Shown: piece after piece, positions 12,833 through 24,437 of the stretch
Position numbering within the stretch: position 1 is the stretch's first letter
Layout: every line of letters starts with the position of its first letter
Assembly: GCA_019321725.1 (NCBI GenBank)
Contig: CM033120.1
Span: forward strand, 248,001 to 312,000
DNA: 64,000 bases
Reading direction: 5' to 3'
Source of the DNA: Paulownia fortunei
Lineage: Eukaryota; Streptophyta; Magnoliopsida; Lamiales; Paulowniaceae
Translations under genes and position numbers: made by a program
The notes under the pieces: model-generated
The model's input: only the letters and a program-made list of their open reading frames with translations
Told to the model about the DNA's origin: nothing
Database searches by the model: none

Positions 12833-13625
12833 ATGGCAGCAGAAGTGGGCTTATTTTCTGGCCTCAACCCCAGGTTTAAGCTACCAAATAAGCCATTTTC
12901 TCCTCCTTTTCAACCTCATAATGCCCTTTATACACCAAGGAAAAGGATGCAAGAATTCAGAATTTCTGCAAATTTAGGTTTGACAGAAACCCTTTTGCCA
13001 GAAATTGTGGTTCCTTTTTTTTTTTTTCAAATGTTTTTCCCCATTACTATTATTATTATTTAAGTTGTTGCTACCTGAATAAAGAAGCTTAATTTTGTTA
13101 GGGGGAGGAGAAGGGGAGCTGAAGAAAGGAGGGAAGAAGAAGTTTATCACCAGAGAGGAAGAACCAGAACAGTAATTAAATCTTTTCCCAACTCGCAATT
13201 TTGGCTTAGAATTCTTGCTTTTTGCTAGTTAAGTTAGAATCACTTTACAAAAGGGTAGGTTCTTGAAATTTTGCTGTTGCCTATTGTCTCAAACTCCACT
13301 CGCTCGGCTTGATTGATAACCCTTAGAGTTGATCACTGTTTTTTTTGGCTTGAACACTGCATAGGTTTTATCCATGTCTATATATGTTATCATAAAAGTT
13401 TAGACATAGGAGTTTGCAAATGCACTAGAAATTATATGGTTTAATTGCTTAAATATTGATGAATTAATTTTTTTTTGTAGGTATTGGCAAACAGCAGGTG
13501 AAAGAGAAGGCGAAAATCCTATGAAAACACCCCTTCCTTATATAATCATATTTGGTATGTCAACACCTTTTGTTATTTTAGCCATTGCTTTTGCAAATGG
13601 TTGGATTAAGGTTCCAGTTCGATGA
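12833..13625 (+). CDS. Small single-helix membrane protein, probably plastid targeted
   Basis: Three exons, 12833-12977, 13102-13171 and 13481-13625, join at GT-AG sites into 360 nt (119 residues). The codon phases match at both junctions (Gly49 and Gln72). The N-terminal 48 residues are rich in Ser, Pro, Asn and basic residues with few acids, like a transit peptide. A Gly/Lys/Glu-rich linker follows. The C-terminal part has YWQTAGEREGENPM, one hydrophobic helix at about 91-114 and a short basic tail ending KVPVR. The layout resembles small thylakoid membrane proteins, but I do not recognise the family and propose no reaction. The start is chosen as the first ATG after the TATA-like box. A 3' UTR of unknown length follows. 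Confidence 0.75.
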
Positions 13626-15897
13626 TATATATGAAAAATGACCATCACAACCATCGTTGTATTGTAAATTATGCCCTTTCTGTTCAGTTTTGGAATGTAA
13701 AAAATTATGCCTGAATGCATCTTTTTCTTTTTTTATCAATACAATGTTAGTTCATTCATGTTTCTTATTCTTAAATCACAAGTTATGTAACCATTTATTT
13801 ATGTGAAAATAATGATTCTTGAAGGTTTTCTACTGCTACAACCCCTTGATGGCATAATTAAGATTTCAAAAAATTGAAGAATTATTGTGTTGAATTTAAT
13901 ATGCAACTGATATGGTGGAGTGCATGGATTATGTTGGCTATATTGGGATAGTGAATTATGATGTGTTTAAAGTATGGTTGTTTTTTATGTTTTTGGTTTA
14001 CCATAGTGACTTAATGATAATGTGCTCAAATAATTATTTTTGTTTCCTGGTTATTACAAATTTATTACTTCTATGATATGTCAAAATTACCTTAAATTTA
14101 GGAAGAACAAAACGTTTATCTGATTATTACCTAATTACTTTGTGCTTATGTTAAAGAGTTCTAAACTTAACTTAGAAAAAGAAAAAGAAAGAGTTCCAAA
14201 AAATCACAATAGTCATTCATACAATTGAAAATTAAAAGCCACTAATAATTCTGGATTTCTTTCATTTGCATTTTATTACACATATAGCTTATGCCCATAT
14301 ATTTTTCATTATATATCTTATTTCAGTCTTTCAAACCTAATCTTTATAGATTTTGATAGAAAAAAGAAAAATATGTTAATGTGCTTGTGTGTAATGGACC
14401 AGATTTAATCTACTTAGTACTTTGTTAATCTTCATAATCATCCTTTTTTTGTATTCTATAAATGAATTATGGCCATTTTGGTTAAAAAAAATAGCAATTA
14501 AGTTTAAAGTGAAAATCTTGTTCCCTCGTTATTTTCAAAATCTTTATTATCTTTATAGTAGTAATAAAATATTTTATTTTTGGTAGAAAGTGATCCAAAA
14601 ACATTCCAAATAGATTTCCAAAGGTATATAATTATATAAAGCTAATGATACAACAAACCACTTGCTAACTTGGGACCATTTTGTGCACTGTGCATGGCTA
14701 AGGTACTCATAAAACTGTGCCTGTTTGTCCCTTGCTCATTTACTTATGATTAGATTAATTGGATTTTCCTTTGCATCTTTTCCCTATTTTTTGTGGGTAA
14801 TTCTTTGATCAAATTATTTTTTGGAGAGAAAAAAAAAAACAGATCACAGGTTATTAATAATCCATTTTTGAGAAAATGAGAATGTGACCCTTTTGATGAA
14901 ATAGTATTTTGGTCGACTGAATTGAAGGGGTTTTTTGTTTAATTTTTGAGTCGAGAGGGTTTCTGCAATTTCTTGAAAACTCGGGGAAGGTAATTTGTAA
15001 TATATCCCTGTGTATAAAACAATAGCATTGGCTAATAACCTATGTCCAGCAAATTTGAATTCAAATATTCTACTTTTACTCTTATTTTGTATCATATATG
15101 ATGCTTATGACAAAGGCTCAACAAATCCATAAAATTGGCTAACAACCTATGTAAAACAAATTTGAATTCAAATCTTCGACTTTTACTCTTATTAAATGTA
15201 ATGCTTACAACGAAAGCTCTACAGCAACACTCCAATATCTATTAGATTTTCAAACTCTACTCAAACTCAACTTGACAGAGAATAAACCAGTAGAAAATAA
15301 AAAGATTAGTATCATATTACTTGAACTTGACTTATTCTCAACTCCAATTAATACTTTGAGAAACTGGCATATTAACAAGTTAAACTAAACTCAAAGTACA
15401 ATTCCAAATTTTCAAGCAGATTAAGAACTCTTATGAGTATAGTCCTTCCAGAACTTCTTGCCATGAGAAGCTGATCCTTATGCAGATAGAGTCAAACAAA
15501 AAAAGGAAGTAACCATAGGAATTGCAATTTTTTAGCTGACTTCAGGTGAAATTTTGTCTTTCTTCATTGGATTAAACGAAATTAAAAAATATATAATAGA
15601 AATTTAGAGGGCTTCTGCCTTTTTTTTACTTTTTTCCCCTTCATGGGATTTGGAGGAAACTGGCATGTGGAGTTGACTGGTGAGCTCAGAGGTCGGCACA
15701 TGGCATCTCTCATTTCCATGGTTTTTTGATGTTTTTAAGAGAATCAGCTGCAGAGGACCACTGATTGGTGTTGGGAAAACACAAAATTACTTGTTTTTAA
15801 TTTACAGAAACAGTGGAAAGAGCTTGGGAATGGTGAGTCTTTGAAGCCTGGAAACAGCCCTGCAATTAAGCAAATATAGTCAGTCATATTGGAGCTT
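13626..15897. other. AT-rich intergenic region
   Basis: No gene is supported. It contains a diverged tandem duplication with a period of 107 bp at about 15028-15215: ttggctaa(t/c)aacctatgt and aaatttgaattcaaat occur in both copies. The remainder is AT-rich sequence with only short, biased open frames. Confidence 0.6.
15028..15215. repeat. Diverged tandem duplication, 107-bp period
   Basis: The copies starting at 15028 and 15135 share acctatgt, aaatttgaattcaaat and acttttactcttatt. There are two copies only, and no function is evident. Confidence 0.75.
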
Positions 15898-15905
15898 ATA
15901 AAAAT
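15898..15905 (+). promoter_or_regulatory. TATA box for the acidic membrane-protein gene
   Basis: TATAAAAA sits 498 bases upstream of the proposed start codon. A transcript starting about 30 bases downstream would carry a leader of roughly 470 nt with several upstream open frames (for example 15909-16124 and 16149-16370), unless the leader contains an intron. Confidence 0.4.
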
Positions 15906-16402
15906 CCAATGCATAAAAAAGAAAAATCACCAGAACCCTTTTTGGCAAAACCAATAAACCAGTTCATCAACACCTGTTTCTTCAAATTTTCTTGCTCTTT
16001 ACTTGCACTACAAATTCAGTTTTCATATATGTTAACTCTTTCCTGGTACAAAGTTTCCCCCTGGTTTCTCTTCTGGGGGCTGGCAAGAATAGTTGAGAAT
16101 TTCTGGTATGGATTTCCACTCTAGTACACTTATTTCATCTAATCTTGGTTGAGTTTGACCATATATTTTTTTTTCATTATTTTCCCTGCACTCTCCCTTT
16201 TGTATTTCCTTTCCCTTTATCTGTCAAGCTTTTTCCTAGTCCACTGTATTAAATTACCATCTTTTCTCTTATCCAGTAGTTTGCTTTCCTTTAATCTGTG
16301 TCCATCAAAAAGAAATTGTCAGTCCTTTTTCATATCCTTTTCTCCAACAACCTTAGCCAAGAACATCTGATTAATTGTGTTAATCATCATCTTTTTCCAA
16401 AA

Positions 16403-17164
16403 ATGGCCTGTTGTCTGTATTTTTTCCAGGGCTCAAAAACCTGGCTAGCTCTTCTTGTTCCAATATTTGCAGTATTTGCAAGATTTTCATCAGGCCATGG
16501 AGCTTTCCTTATTTCCATCACATTATCTGTGCTTTTGATCTTGTTGTCAACTCTTTTCCTCTTCACATTCTCCAAACAAAAACCAATCATGGTGGATAAT
16601 TCCCTGCTAAAAGAAGCCCCCACAAGAGCTGAGAATGAGTTTTCACCTCAAGAAAAACATCAACGTGCAGTGCAAGAAAATGCCCTCATCAGTTCTGCAG
16701 ATTGTCCATGTGATGATTTAGGAGAAGTTCAAGCAGAAAACGAAACAACTGCGCAGAAAAAGGCGGCTGTGGAGGACAATGGACAAGGTTTCTTGATCAG
16801 ATCACAAGATTTGTATTCAGAAAGTGAAAGCATGGATCAAAGTTCAAGTACTTCAAGTGAAGATCATTTTTCTGATATTGAGTGGCCTTATAATATAGGA
16901 CAGAGGCTGGATTGCTCGGATGATTCGATATCGGATGAAGAGAGCCTGATTGAAATAGCCATTCCAAGTGGGCAGTTTGTTTCTCCAGACAAAGATCCCA
17001 TGTTCAATCTCAAGTGCTGCAAATTATCTGCAGATTTGTCTCATCAAGAATCCATGTTTCAGAAGGATTTCTTGGCAGATATTAATGAGATGAATGAGGA
17101 GGATAATTTGATTGAGATTGACATTTACATGGGATCCATCAAGTGTTCAAGCTTTGACATTTAG
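16403..17164 (+). CDS. Plant-specific acidic membrane protein of unknown function
   Basis: A single-exon frame of 253 residues. Two hydrophobic segments lie near the N terminus (about 13-27 and 32-54). A long hydrophilic, strongly acidic domain follows, with a Ser/Glu-rich stretch (SESESMDQSSSTSSED), then the blocks DEESLIEIAIP and EEDNLIEIDI plus a C-terminal MGSIKCS segment. The repeated (D/E)xLIEI block looks like a paired short linear motif. The protein probably sits in a membrane with an acidic tail in the cytosol. The frame is open upstream to an ATG at 16298, but the ATG at 16403 is in better context (aaaaatggc) and opens directly before the hydrophobic part. A potential splice acceptor at about 16430 leaves room for another model. 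I recall similar anonymous plant proteins but cannot name the family. Confidence 0.7.
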   Translation: MACCLYFFQGSKTWLALLVPIFAVFARFSSGHGAFLISITLSVLLILLSTLFLFTFSKQKPIMVDNSLLKEAPTRAENEFSPQEKHQRAVQENALISSADCPCDDLGEVQAENETTAQKKAAVEDNGQGFLIRSQDLYSESESMDQSSSTSSEDHFSDIEWPYNIGQRLDCSDDSISDEESLIEIAIPSGQFVSPDKDPMFNLKCCKLSADLSHQESMFQKDFLADINEMNEEDNLIEIDIYMGSIKCSSFDI

Positions 17165-18423
17165 CCCCCAACAAAAGAAGGAATCAAACTCAAGCCTGAG
17201 CTTTGAAGTGTAATTTTTTGATCCTTTGTGGATTTATGTGAGCTTATTGGTTCAGGTTCTCTATAGTCTTTTTGCTGGTTGTAGTGCAGCAAATTATGTA
17301 ACTTTTTCTCTATTTACAACCATATTGAAACCCTTATTACAAAAAAAAATTAAAAGTGAACTACAATATGGTCCCTTGTTTCTTATCAATGCACATTAAA
17401 GTAATTAAAGTTTGAAGGATATGATTAACAAATGGACTCCCACTTGCATTGTTTATCTCCTCAAATGCCTTTTTGCAGCTACAATTATGGCATGAAACAA
17501 TGTTGCAGGCCTGCATGTGAATATATACATATATATCTATATATATATATATAGGTATAGTGTTTTTAAAGAAAAATTATTGCTACCCCATTATTCAAGT
17601 GGAGTTAAAAAACTGTTAAAATGTATATATACGATGATATTATAACTGAAATATTAATATAATCATGTACAGCAGTGTTTTGATGCGGGTTCCTAAGGTT
17701 TGTTATTTTTTTTTTTTATCCTATTCAATGTTTGCAATTTTGAATTTGCTTTATTTAAAATCGACCTCATCATTATTTAGAACACATTTTGTGGTTGGTT
17801 GGGTTGGCGGGGATTTTGCCTGTTTAATTTTTTAATATTGAGTTTTTAGTTTTTAATTCCTAATTTTGATTGTGAATCATTTTAGACTATAATTTGAAAT
17901 AAATAATATTTTTTAATCTTGTTTATATTATGTATATCCTAAAGTAAAATTTGAGATTATATGTTTAAAGTATGTATTTAAGTGGAGATTGTATTCTTTT
18001 TATTTCAAGTGACAATTTTACTTTATTATCGATTAGATTATTGTTCATTTTATCAGGTTTAGTACTGTTCTTATATTTTTTTACATGCTTTATTATCGAT
18101 TAGATTATTGTTCATTTTAAATTTTACTTAATCTTTATCAGGTTTAGTACTGTTCTTATATATTTTTACATGCTCCTAAATTCTCTAATCTACCGAATTA
18201 TACCAGAACAATATTTCATAGATAATTTTATATTCCAAATATGCATATTTTCACATCTATAACTTTGCAAAATTATGATTTGTCTTCACACATTTAGAAC
18301 TAGTTTGTTAGATTTTACATGTGAAAGGATTATAGAGGATGGTCCCAATCAGTCTCATACTCGAATTTCATTTTTTTTTTCATAAAAAAAATTAGATCTA
18401 ATATTCCTATATTTATTGATTCA
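17165..18423. other. AT-rich intergenic region
   Basis: The first part is the likely 3' UTR of the upstream gene. A tandem duplication at 18021-18173 repeats tttattatcgattagattattgttcatttta and the string tcaggtttagtactgttcttata. No gene is seen. The region ends at the broken edge of a gypsy gag relic. Confidence 0.6.
18021..18173. repeat. Tandem duplication of about 70-85 bp
   Basis: Two copies begin at 18021 and about 18088. The second copy carries a short insert between the two conserved blocks. Non-coding. Confidence 0.8.
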
Positions 18424-19416
18424 TCAAAATATGTTAAAAAAAATTAGATACATAATATCCGTATATAAAAGATCCATGAACAAGTATGCAACTATTTTTG
18501 GATAGTTGCGATTGATGAAGAATTGGTGCAAAAACTTATGGGTCATCTGTTCCCAATTGATGATGCTCCCTGCGGGTAACTGGATGAACCACGTCAGTGC
18601 CCGCTCAGACATGGTAGTGTGGAATATTTTGCAATAGGATGCAACGCTCAAATCATACAAGTCTGTCTTGGCATAAAACTTGTCAAGGTATTCCTGTGGG
18701 TCACCAGTCCCGTCACATTCAGTCAAGTTAGCTATCTTGACTCCAGTCGGTAGGGACTTGGCCAAGATAGCCGTACAAAATGGACTATATCATGGGGGAG
18801 CAATGGCCAGTGGAAAATAGTCCTCCACTCGAGTATACAGAGTGGATAGAACCATATGTGCTCCACTGTGTGCTCCCACAGTCTCTCTCTGAGGTCTTGT
18901 GCGAGCTACGAGAGGTGATATACGGTTGCTCTCACTTTTATGAGGTTTGATAGCTATTCGTCGCGATGCACCGCGCCATTGCTCCATCCAATCAATCAGA
19001 TGTGATGAAGCTCGACTGCCGCGGATGACAAGCACGACTCCTTGCGCTACGGGATACCTCTTCATGCAAATAAGGCTCCTCCTAACTCTAGTTTGCCACA
19101 AATTGGGCGACTGCCTCAGCCGCTGCACATACTGAAACGTCCTCGATCAATCTCCTTAGCGCTTTCGGGGACAACGGCACCATCGTCAGCAGGGGGATCA
19201 CCTGAATGAGGTGGAGATAGAGCTCGTGGGGGTAGTGGACTTGGCTGAGGATTTACCTCGCTGTTACGAGCACCTCCAGTAGAAAGGTCATCTCCATTGT
19301 CACAGACGCCCCCAGCTAGTGTGTTATCTTGCATGTTAGCTTCTCGTGCTACTCTAGATCTAGTCAACATTCTCAAATGATGGTTGTAGGCTATGTTCCC
19401 ATAGACGGCGCCAAAA
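18424..19416 (-). pseudogene. Decayed Ty3/gypsy gag gene and primer-binding site
   Basis: Read on the minus strand just after the LTR, the sequence TTTTGGCGCCGTCTATGGG at about 19398-19416 is a tRNA-type primer-binding site of the kind common in plant gypsy elements. Broken gag frames follow: 19430-19116, 19128-18790 and 18765-18424, in different frames with stops between. The last carries a retrotransposon gag core: DPQEYLDKFYAKTDLYDLS, then ALTWFIQLPAGSI and FLHQFFINRNYPK. Resemblance stops at about 18460, and no protease, RT, integrase or second LTR follows, so the element is truncated at its 3' side. Confidence 0.8.
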
Positions 19417-19843
19417 TGATGTGGTATCACTCTGATGGATCGTACTTCTGAATAAATAAACTATTACGTGGGATGTTGCTTGCATCACAAACAAGCATTA
19501 GAGTGTCGGGGGTTTGCCCGGTGAAGACCCTCCGACACTTAAGTCAGATCCGGAACAGAGAAAATCCAGAGAATTTGAGAGCAAAAAAATGCTTATTAAA
19601 TTATGTACCTTTTAAAATTGAAGGTTGATGATATTTATAGTGCTGATACATGAGTTTTCGTGGGCTTGGGCCTAATGGCTCTAATAATCGTTGGCGGGCT
19701 TAATTCATATCTTGTAGCCCATTTATCTCAATAATTTATAAACTCCTTGGACTTGGCTTGTTGAGTGTACTTGGGCCCAATCCACAACCTAGATAAACCT
19801 CTTGGACTTAGCCTATTGGCCCTAGGCGGATTATGACCCATCA
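19417..19843 (-). mobile_element. Gypsy LTR (5' LTR of a truncated element)
   Basis: A 427-bp block that on the minus strand begins TGATGGGTC and ends ACCACATCA, so its termini are TGATG...CATCA. It is followed directly by the primer-binding site and gag relic. An internal stem, gtgtcgggggtttgcccggtgaagaccctccgacac, is visible near 19502-19537. No second LTR was seen, so a target-site duplication cannot be tested. Confidence 0.7.
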
Positions 19844-20383
19844 ACTTTATTTCAGAGAGATTTTCTTTATGTGGATGATTTTATTTTTGTAATCCTTGAC
19901 AATTAGCAATTACAAGAAGTAAAGAATGAATCTCTTATTTGTCAGCTTTCTTTTCGATTGCTTATTTCTTTCCAAAAATTTCATGGATGGAGATTTTCTT
20001 AAGTGGTCTTCAGTTACAAATTATAAAAGCATGTGCTCATACCTATTTTTATTCGTCAATATCTAACGCACCAGAGAGAATTTTTTTTTCCTTTGTTCTT
20101 CAACTTTTGGTGAGTTTGTGAAACAATCTACCACCATTGTTACAGGTAAGTACTTGTATTTTGCTCTCACATAAAATTTATGCATAATTTCACCGACAAT
20201 CTGCTCGTGAATATTTCAAAAAGAGATAACTACATTATATTCATCATGCTAAGCTTTGAATTTAAGTTTTGTTTCTTAAGAGTTAACCACCATTTTCTTA
20301 TTTTGTTGATCACAGATGGTTGAATATTGTTCCTTGTTGTATAACCAAAGCCAATTGACTTAGTGTTTAACCTTATGTACTCT
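19844..20383. other. Intergenic, nothing recognised
   Basis: AT-rich sequence between the gypsy LTR and the tandem array. The open frame at 19939-20121 has no supporting features. Confidence 0.5.
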
Positions 20384-22965
20384 CATGAAACTACCTATAT
20401 TAGCTTGTTTTTTTTTTTTTTCACAAGTACTTGTCTGAAATTTTGTTGATTTTTCTACGATTTCAGGTAGTTGCGTGTAGTAATTCGGAGATGGCGTAGT
20501 AAATCATTCACACATATTCACCCACTACTTGATTTTTATTGTTTACTTCAGTTATTTGCTAATTTTGTATTTTTCTTCTTTTTACGTGAAATTACCGGTA
20601 TTAACTTGTATTTTTTTCACACGAACTTATCTGAATTTTTATCGATATCTCTCCGATTTGAAGTAGCTGCATGTAGGAATTTAGAGATCGCATAACAAAT
20701 CTTTCACCATATTCGCCTACTATTTGATTCTTATTATTTGTTCAATGATTTAAAAAATTTGTGCTTTTCTATTTTTGACGTGGAACTACCTTTATTAACT
20801 TGTGTTTTTTGTTTTTTTCATAAGAACATATTCGAAATTTTGTTGATTTTTTTGCGATTTGTGATAGTTGAGAGAAGGAATTCGGAGATCGCATTGTAAA
20901 TCATTCACACATATTCGCTTACTGCTTGATTCTTATTATTTGCTTCAGTGATTTTATAATTTTTGTATTTTTCTATTTTTCACATGAAACTACCTGTATT
21001 AGCTTGTTTTTTTTTGTTTTTTCACAACTACTTGTCTGAAATTTTGTTGATTTTTCTACGATTTCAGGTAGTTGCGTGTAGTAATTCGGAGATGGCGTAG
21101 TAAATCATTCACACATATTCGCCCACTACTTGATTTTTATTGTTTACTTCAGTTATTTGCTAATTTTGTATTTTTCTCTTTTTTACGTGAAATTACCGGT
21201 ATTAACTTGTATTTTTTTCACACGAACTTATCTGAATTTTTGTCGATATCTCTCCGATTTGAAGTAGCTGCATGTAGGAATTTAGAGATCGCATAACAAA
21301 TCTTTCACCATATTCGCCTACTATTTGATTCTTATTATTTGTTCAATGATTTAAAAAATTTGTGCTTTTCTATTTTTGACATGGAACTACCTTTATTAAC
21401 TTGTGTTTTTTTTTTTTTTTCATAAGAACATATTCGAAATTTTGTTGATTTTTTTGCGATTTGTGATAGTTGAGAGAAGGAATTCGGAGATCGCATTGTA
21501 AATCATTCACACATATTCGCTTACTGCTTGATTCTTATTGTTTGCTTCAGTGATTTTATAATTTTTGTATTTTTCTATTTTTCACATGAAACTACCTGTA
21601 TTAGCTTGTTTGTTTTTTGTTTTTTCACAAGTACTTGTCTGAAATTTTGTTGATTTTTCTACGATTTCAGGTAGTTGCGTGTAGTAATTCGGAGATGGCG
21701 TAGTAAATCATTCACACATATTCGCCCACTACTTGATTTTTATTGTTTACTTCAGTTATTTGCTAATTTTGTATTTTTCTCTTTTTTACGTGAAATTACC
21801 GGTATTAACTTGTATTTTTTTCACACGAACTTATCTGAATTTTTGTCGATATCTCTCCGATTTGAAGTAGCTGCATGTAGGAATTTAGAGATCGCATAAC
21901 AAATCTTTCACCATATTCGCCTACTATTGATTCTTATTATTTGTTCAATGATTTAAAAAATTTGTGCTTTTCTATTTTTGACATGGAACTACCTTTATTA
22001 ACTTGTGTTTTTTGTTTTTTTCATAAGAACATATTCGAAATTTTGTTGATTTTTTTGCGATTTGTGATAGTTGAGAGAAGGAATTCGGAGATCGCATTGT
22101 AAATCATTCACACATATTCGCTTACTGCTTGATTCTTATTGTTTGCTTCAGTGATTTTATAATTTTTGTATTTTTCTATTTTTCACATGAAACTACCTGT
22201 ATTAGCTTGTTTGTTTTTTGTTTTTTCACAAGTACTTGTCTGAAATTTTGTTGATTTTTCTACGATTTCAGGTAGTTGCGTGTAGTAATTCGGAGATGGC
22301 GTAGTAAATCATTCACACATATTCGCCCACTACTTGATTTTTATTGTTTACTTCAGTTATTTGCTAATTTTGTATTTTTCTCTTTTTTACGTGAAATTAC
22401 CGGTATTAACTTGTATTTTTTTCACACGAACTTATCTGAATTTTTATCGATATCTCTCCGATTTAAAGTAGCTGCATGTAGGAATTTAGAGATCGCATAG
22501 CAAATCTTTCACCCATATTCGCCTACTACTTGATTCTTATAGTTTGTTCAATGATTTAAAAATTTTGTGCTTTTCTATTTTTGACATGGAACTACCATTA
22601 TTAACTTGTGTTTTTTATTTTATTCATAAGAACATATTCAAAATTTTGTTGCTTTTTTTGCGATTTGTGATAGTTGAGTGAAGGACTTCGGAGATCGCAT
22701 AGTAAATCATTCACATATATTCTCGTACTAATTGAATATTTTTGTTTGCTTTAGTGATTTTGTATTTTTGTATATTTCTCTTTTTCACATGAAACTACCT
22801 GTATTAACTTTTTTTTTTTTTTTTGTCAAGAACTTGTCTGAAATTTTGTTGATTTTTCTCCAGTTTCAGGTAATTGAGTGAAGAAATTCGGAGATCGCAT
22901 AGTAATCATTGACGCATATGCACCTACTACTTGATCCTTATTGTTTGCTTAATAGTATTTGGCTG
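20384..22965 (+). repeat. Higher-order tandem repeat, period about 601 bp
   Basis: The landmark catgaaactacct(g/a)tatta occurs at 20384, 20983, 21585, 22186 and 22788, giving periods of 599, 602, 601 and 602 bp. Each 601-bp unit is built of three related monomers of about 200 bp, each with a variant of ttcggagatcgcat..aaatcattcacacatattcgc..actacttgatt. Adjacent copies differ by only a few bases whereas monomers within a unit differ clearly, as in a higher-order repeat. A terminal variant monomer (gacgcatatgcacctactac) closes the array near 22915-22960. The recurring 74-codon frame in each unit is a by-product of the repeat, not a gene. Confidence 0.95.
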
Positions 22966-23189
22966 AAATACACAATCAAATTAACTTTCGAATATTGGTA
23001 AGAATAATTAAAAATATTTTTATTTTGAATGTATAATTACTAAAAGTCCTTCTATATTTTTTGATTTAAAAGTATATACTAGATTTACTAGCACAATATG
23101 TCAAAAATATAAAAAATTAATAAAAAAACTCATGTAAAATAAATTACAAAAACAATTAATTTTGTATTGAATATTAAAAGTAAATATAT
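22966..23189. repeat. AT-rich spacer between the inverted arrays
   Basis: Contains gatttactagcacaatatgtcaaaaatata, which recurs in variant form in the AT-rich duplications further right (about 25540-25830). It forms the centre of the inverted structure made by the flanking arrays. Confidence 0.5.
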
Positions 23190-24425
23190 TCATACAAAAA
23201 TACAAAATGACTAAAGCAAACACAAATATTCAATTAGTACGAGAATATATGTGAATGATTTACTATGCGATCACCGAAGTCCTTCACTCAACTATCACAA
23301 ATCGCAAAAAAATCAACAAAATTTTGAATATGTTCTTATGAATAAAATAAAAAACACAAGTTAATAATGGTAGTTCCATGTCAAAAATAGAAAAGCACAA
23401 AATTTTTAAATCATTGAACAAACTATAAGAATCAAGTAGTATAAGTAAAATGGATTCTTCAACCTTGGCCATTGCTTTACGTATCAACCAATAGGGGATC
23501 ATGAATCGCCAAAATTATGCCTTTCTCCATGGATTGACTCTTATCGTCAAGGATCATCAAATGTTGGACTCCAGAAACGGAAAAAATAATCTTTGAAGTA
23601 AACCATTGGATGAGCTGTCAGAGCAAGAGCAAAAGAGTGAGTTAGGTTGATAGCAAGAGAAATTCTAATACATTAGCAATTCACTGTTGTTCGATAAACT
23701 AAAGTAGAAAGCTGAGGGAATATTTTAGTACTACACGCAAAGGAAAACAAAAGCGGTAGTCAGTTTCAAGACAAAAGTCACTACAATTTTTTTTAAGTTT
23801 TCCATATTTTGAATAAAAAAGAAAAAGAGATACAAGTTAATACCGGTAATTTCACATAAAAAAGAGAAAAATACAAAATTAGCAAATAACTGAAGTAAAC
23901 AATAAAAATCAAGTAGTGGGCGAATATGTGTGAATGATTCACTACGCCATCTCCGAATTACTACACGCAACTACCTGAAATCGTAGAAAAATCAACAAAA
24001 TTTCAGACAAGTACTTGTGAAAAAACAAAAAAAAAAAAGCTAATACAGGTAGTTTCATGTGAAAAATAGAAAAATACAAAAATTATAAAATCACTGAAGC
24101 AAACAATAAGAATCAAGCAGTAAGCGAATATGTGTGAATGATTTACAATGCGATCTCCGAATTCCATCACTCAACTACCTCAAATCGCAAAAACATCAAC
24201 AAAATATAAGACAAGTTCTTTTATAAAAACTAAAAAAAAAGTTAATACTGGTAATTTCATTTGAAAAACAGAAAAATTCAAAATTATTAAATCACTTAAG
24301 CAAACAATAAGGATCAAGTAGTAGGTGCATATGCGTCAATGATTACTATGCGATCTCCGAATTCCTTCACTCAATTACCTGAAACTGGAGAAAAATCAAC
24401 AAAATTTCAGACAAGTTCTTGAGAA
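23190..24425 (-). repeat. Inverted copies of the 601-bp array
   Basis: 23190-23440 is the reverse complement of about 22524-22780 at high identity. About 23815-24425 is the reverse complement of further monomers, ending in the same terminal variant monomer (tgcatatgcgtcaatgattac). The two pieces are separated by about 290-370 bp of unrelated sequence (23441-23729, with a degenerate join to about 23815). Together with the direct array they form a large imperfect palindrome, the layout expected of a foldback element or of an inverted duplication of satellite DNA. Confidence 0.9.
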
Positions 24426-24437
24426 AAAATAAAAGAA

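Noticed and set aside
20471..22500. A 74-codon open frame recurring at 20471, 21072, 21675 and 22276 (and inverted at 23731-23970)
   Set aside because: Its recurrence follows the 601-bp repeat period exactly. The translation is low-complexity and hydrophobic, with no start context or family, so it is a by-product of the repeat.
20384..22965. CRISPR-like array
   Set aside because: The units are 200/601-bp head-to-tail repeats without short unique spacers, in a plant nuclear genome; this is satellite-type repetition.
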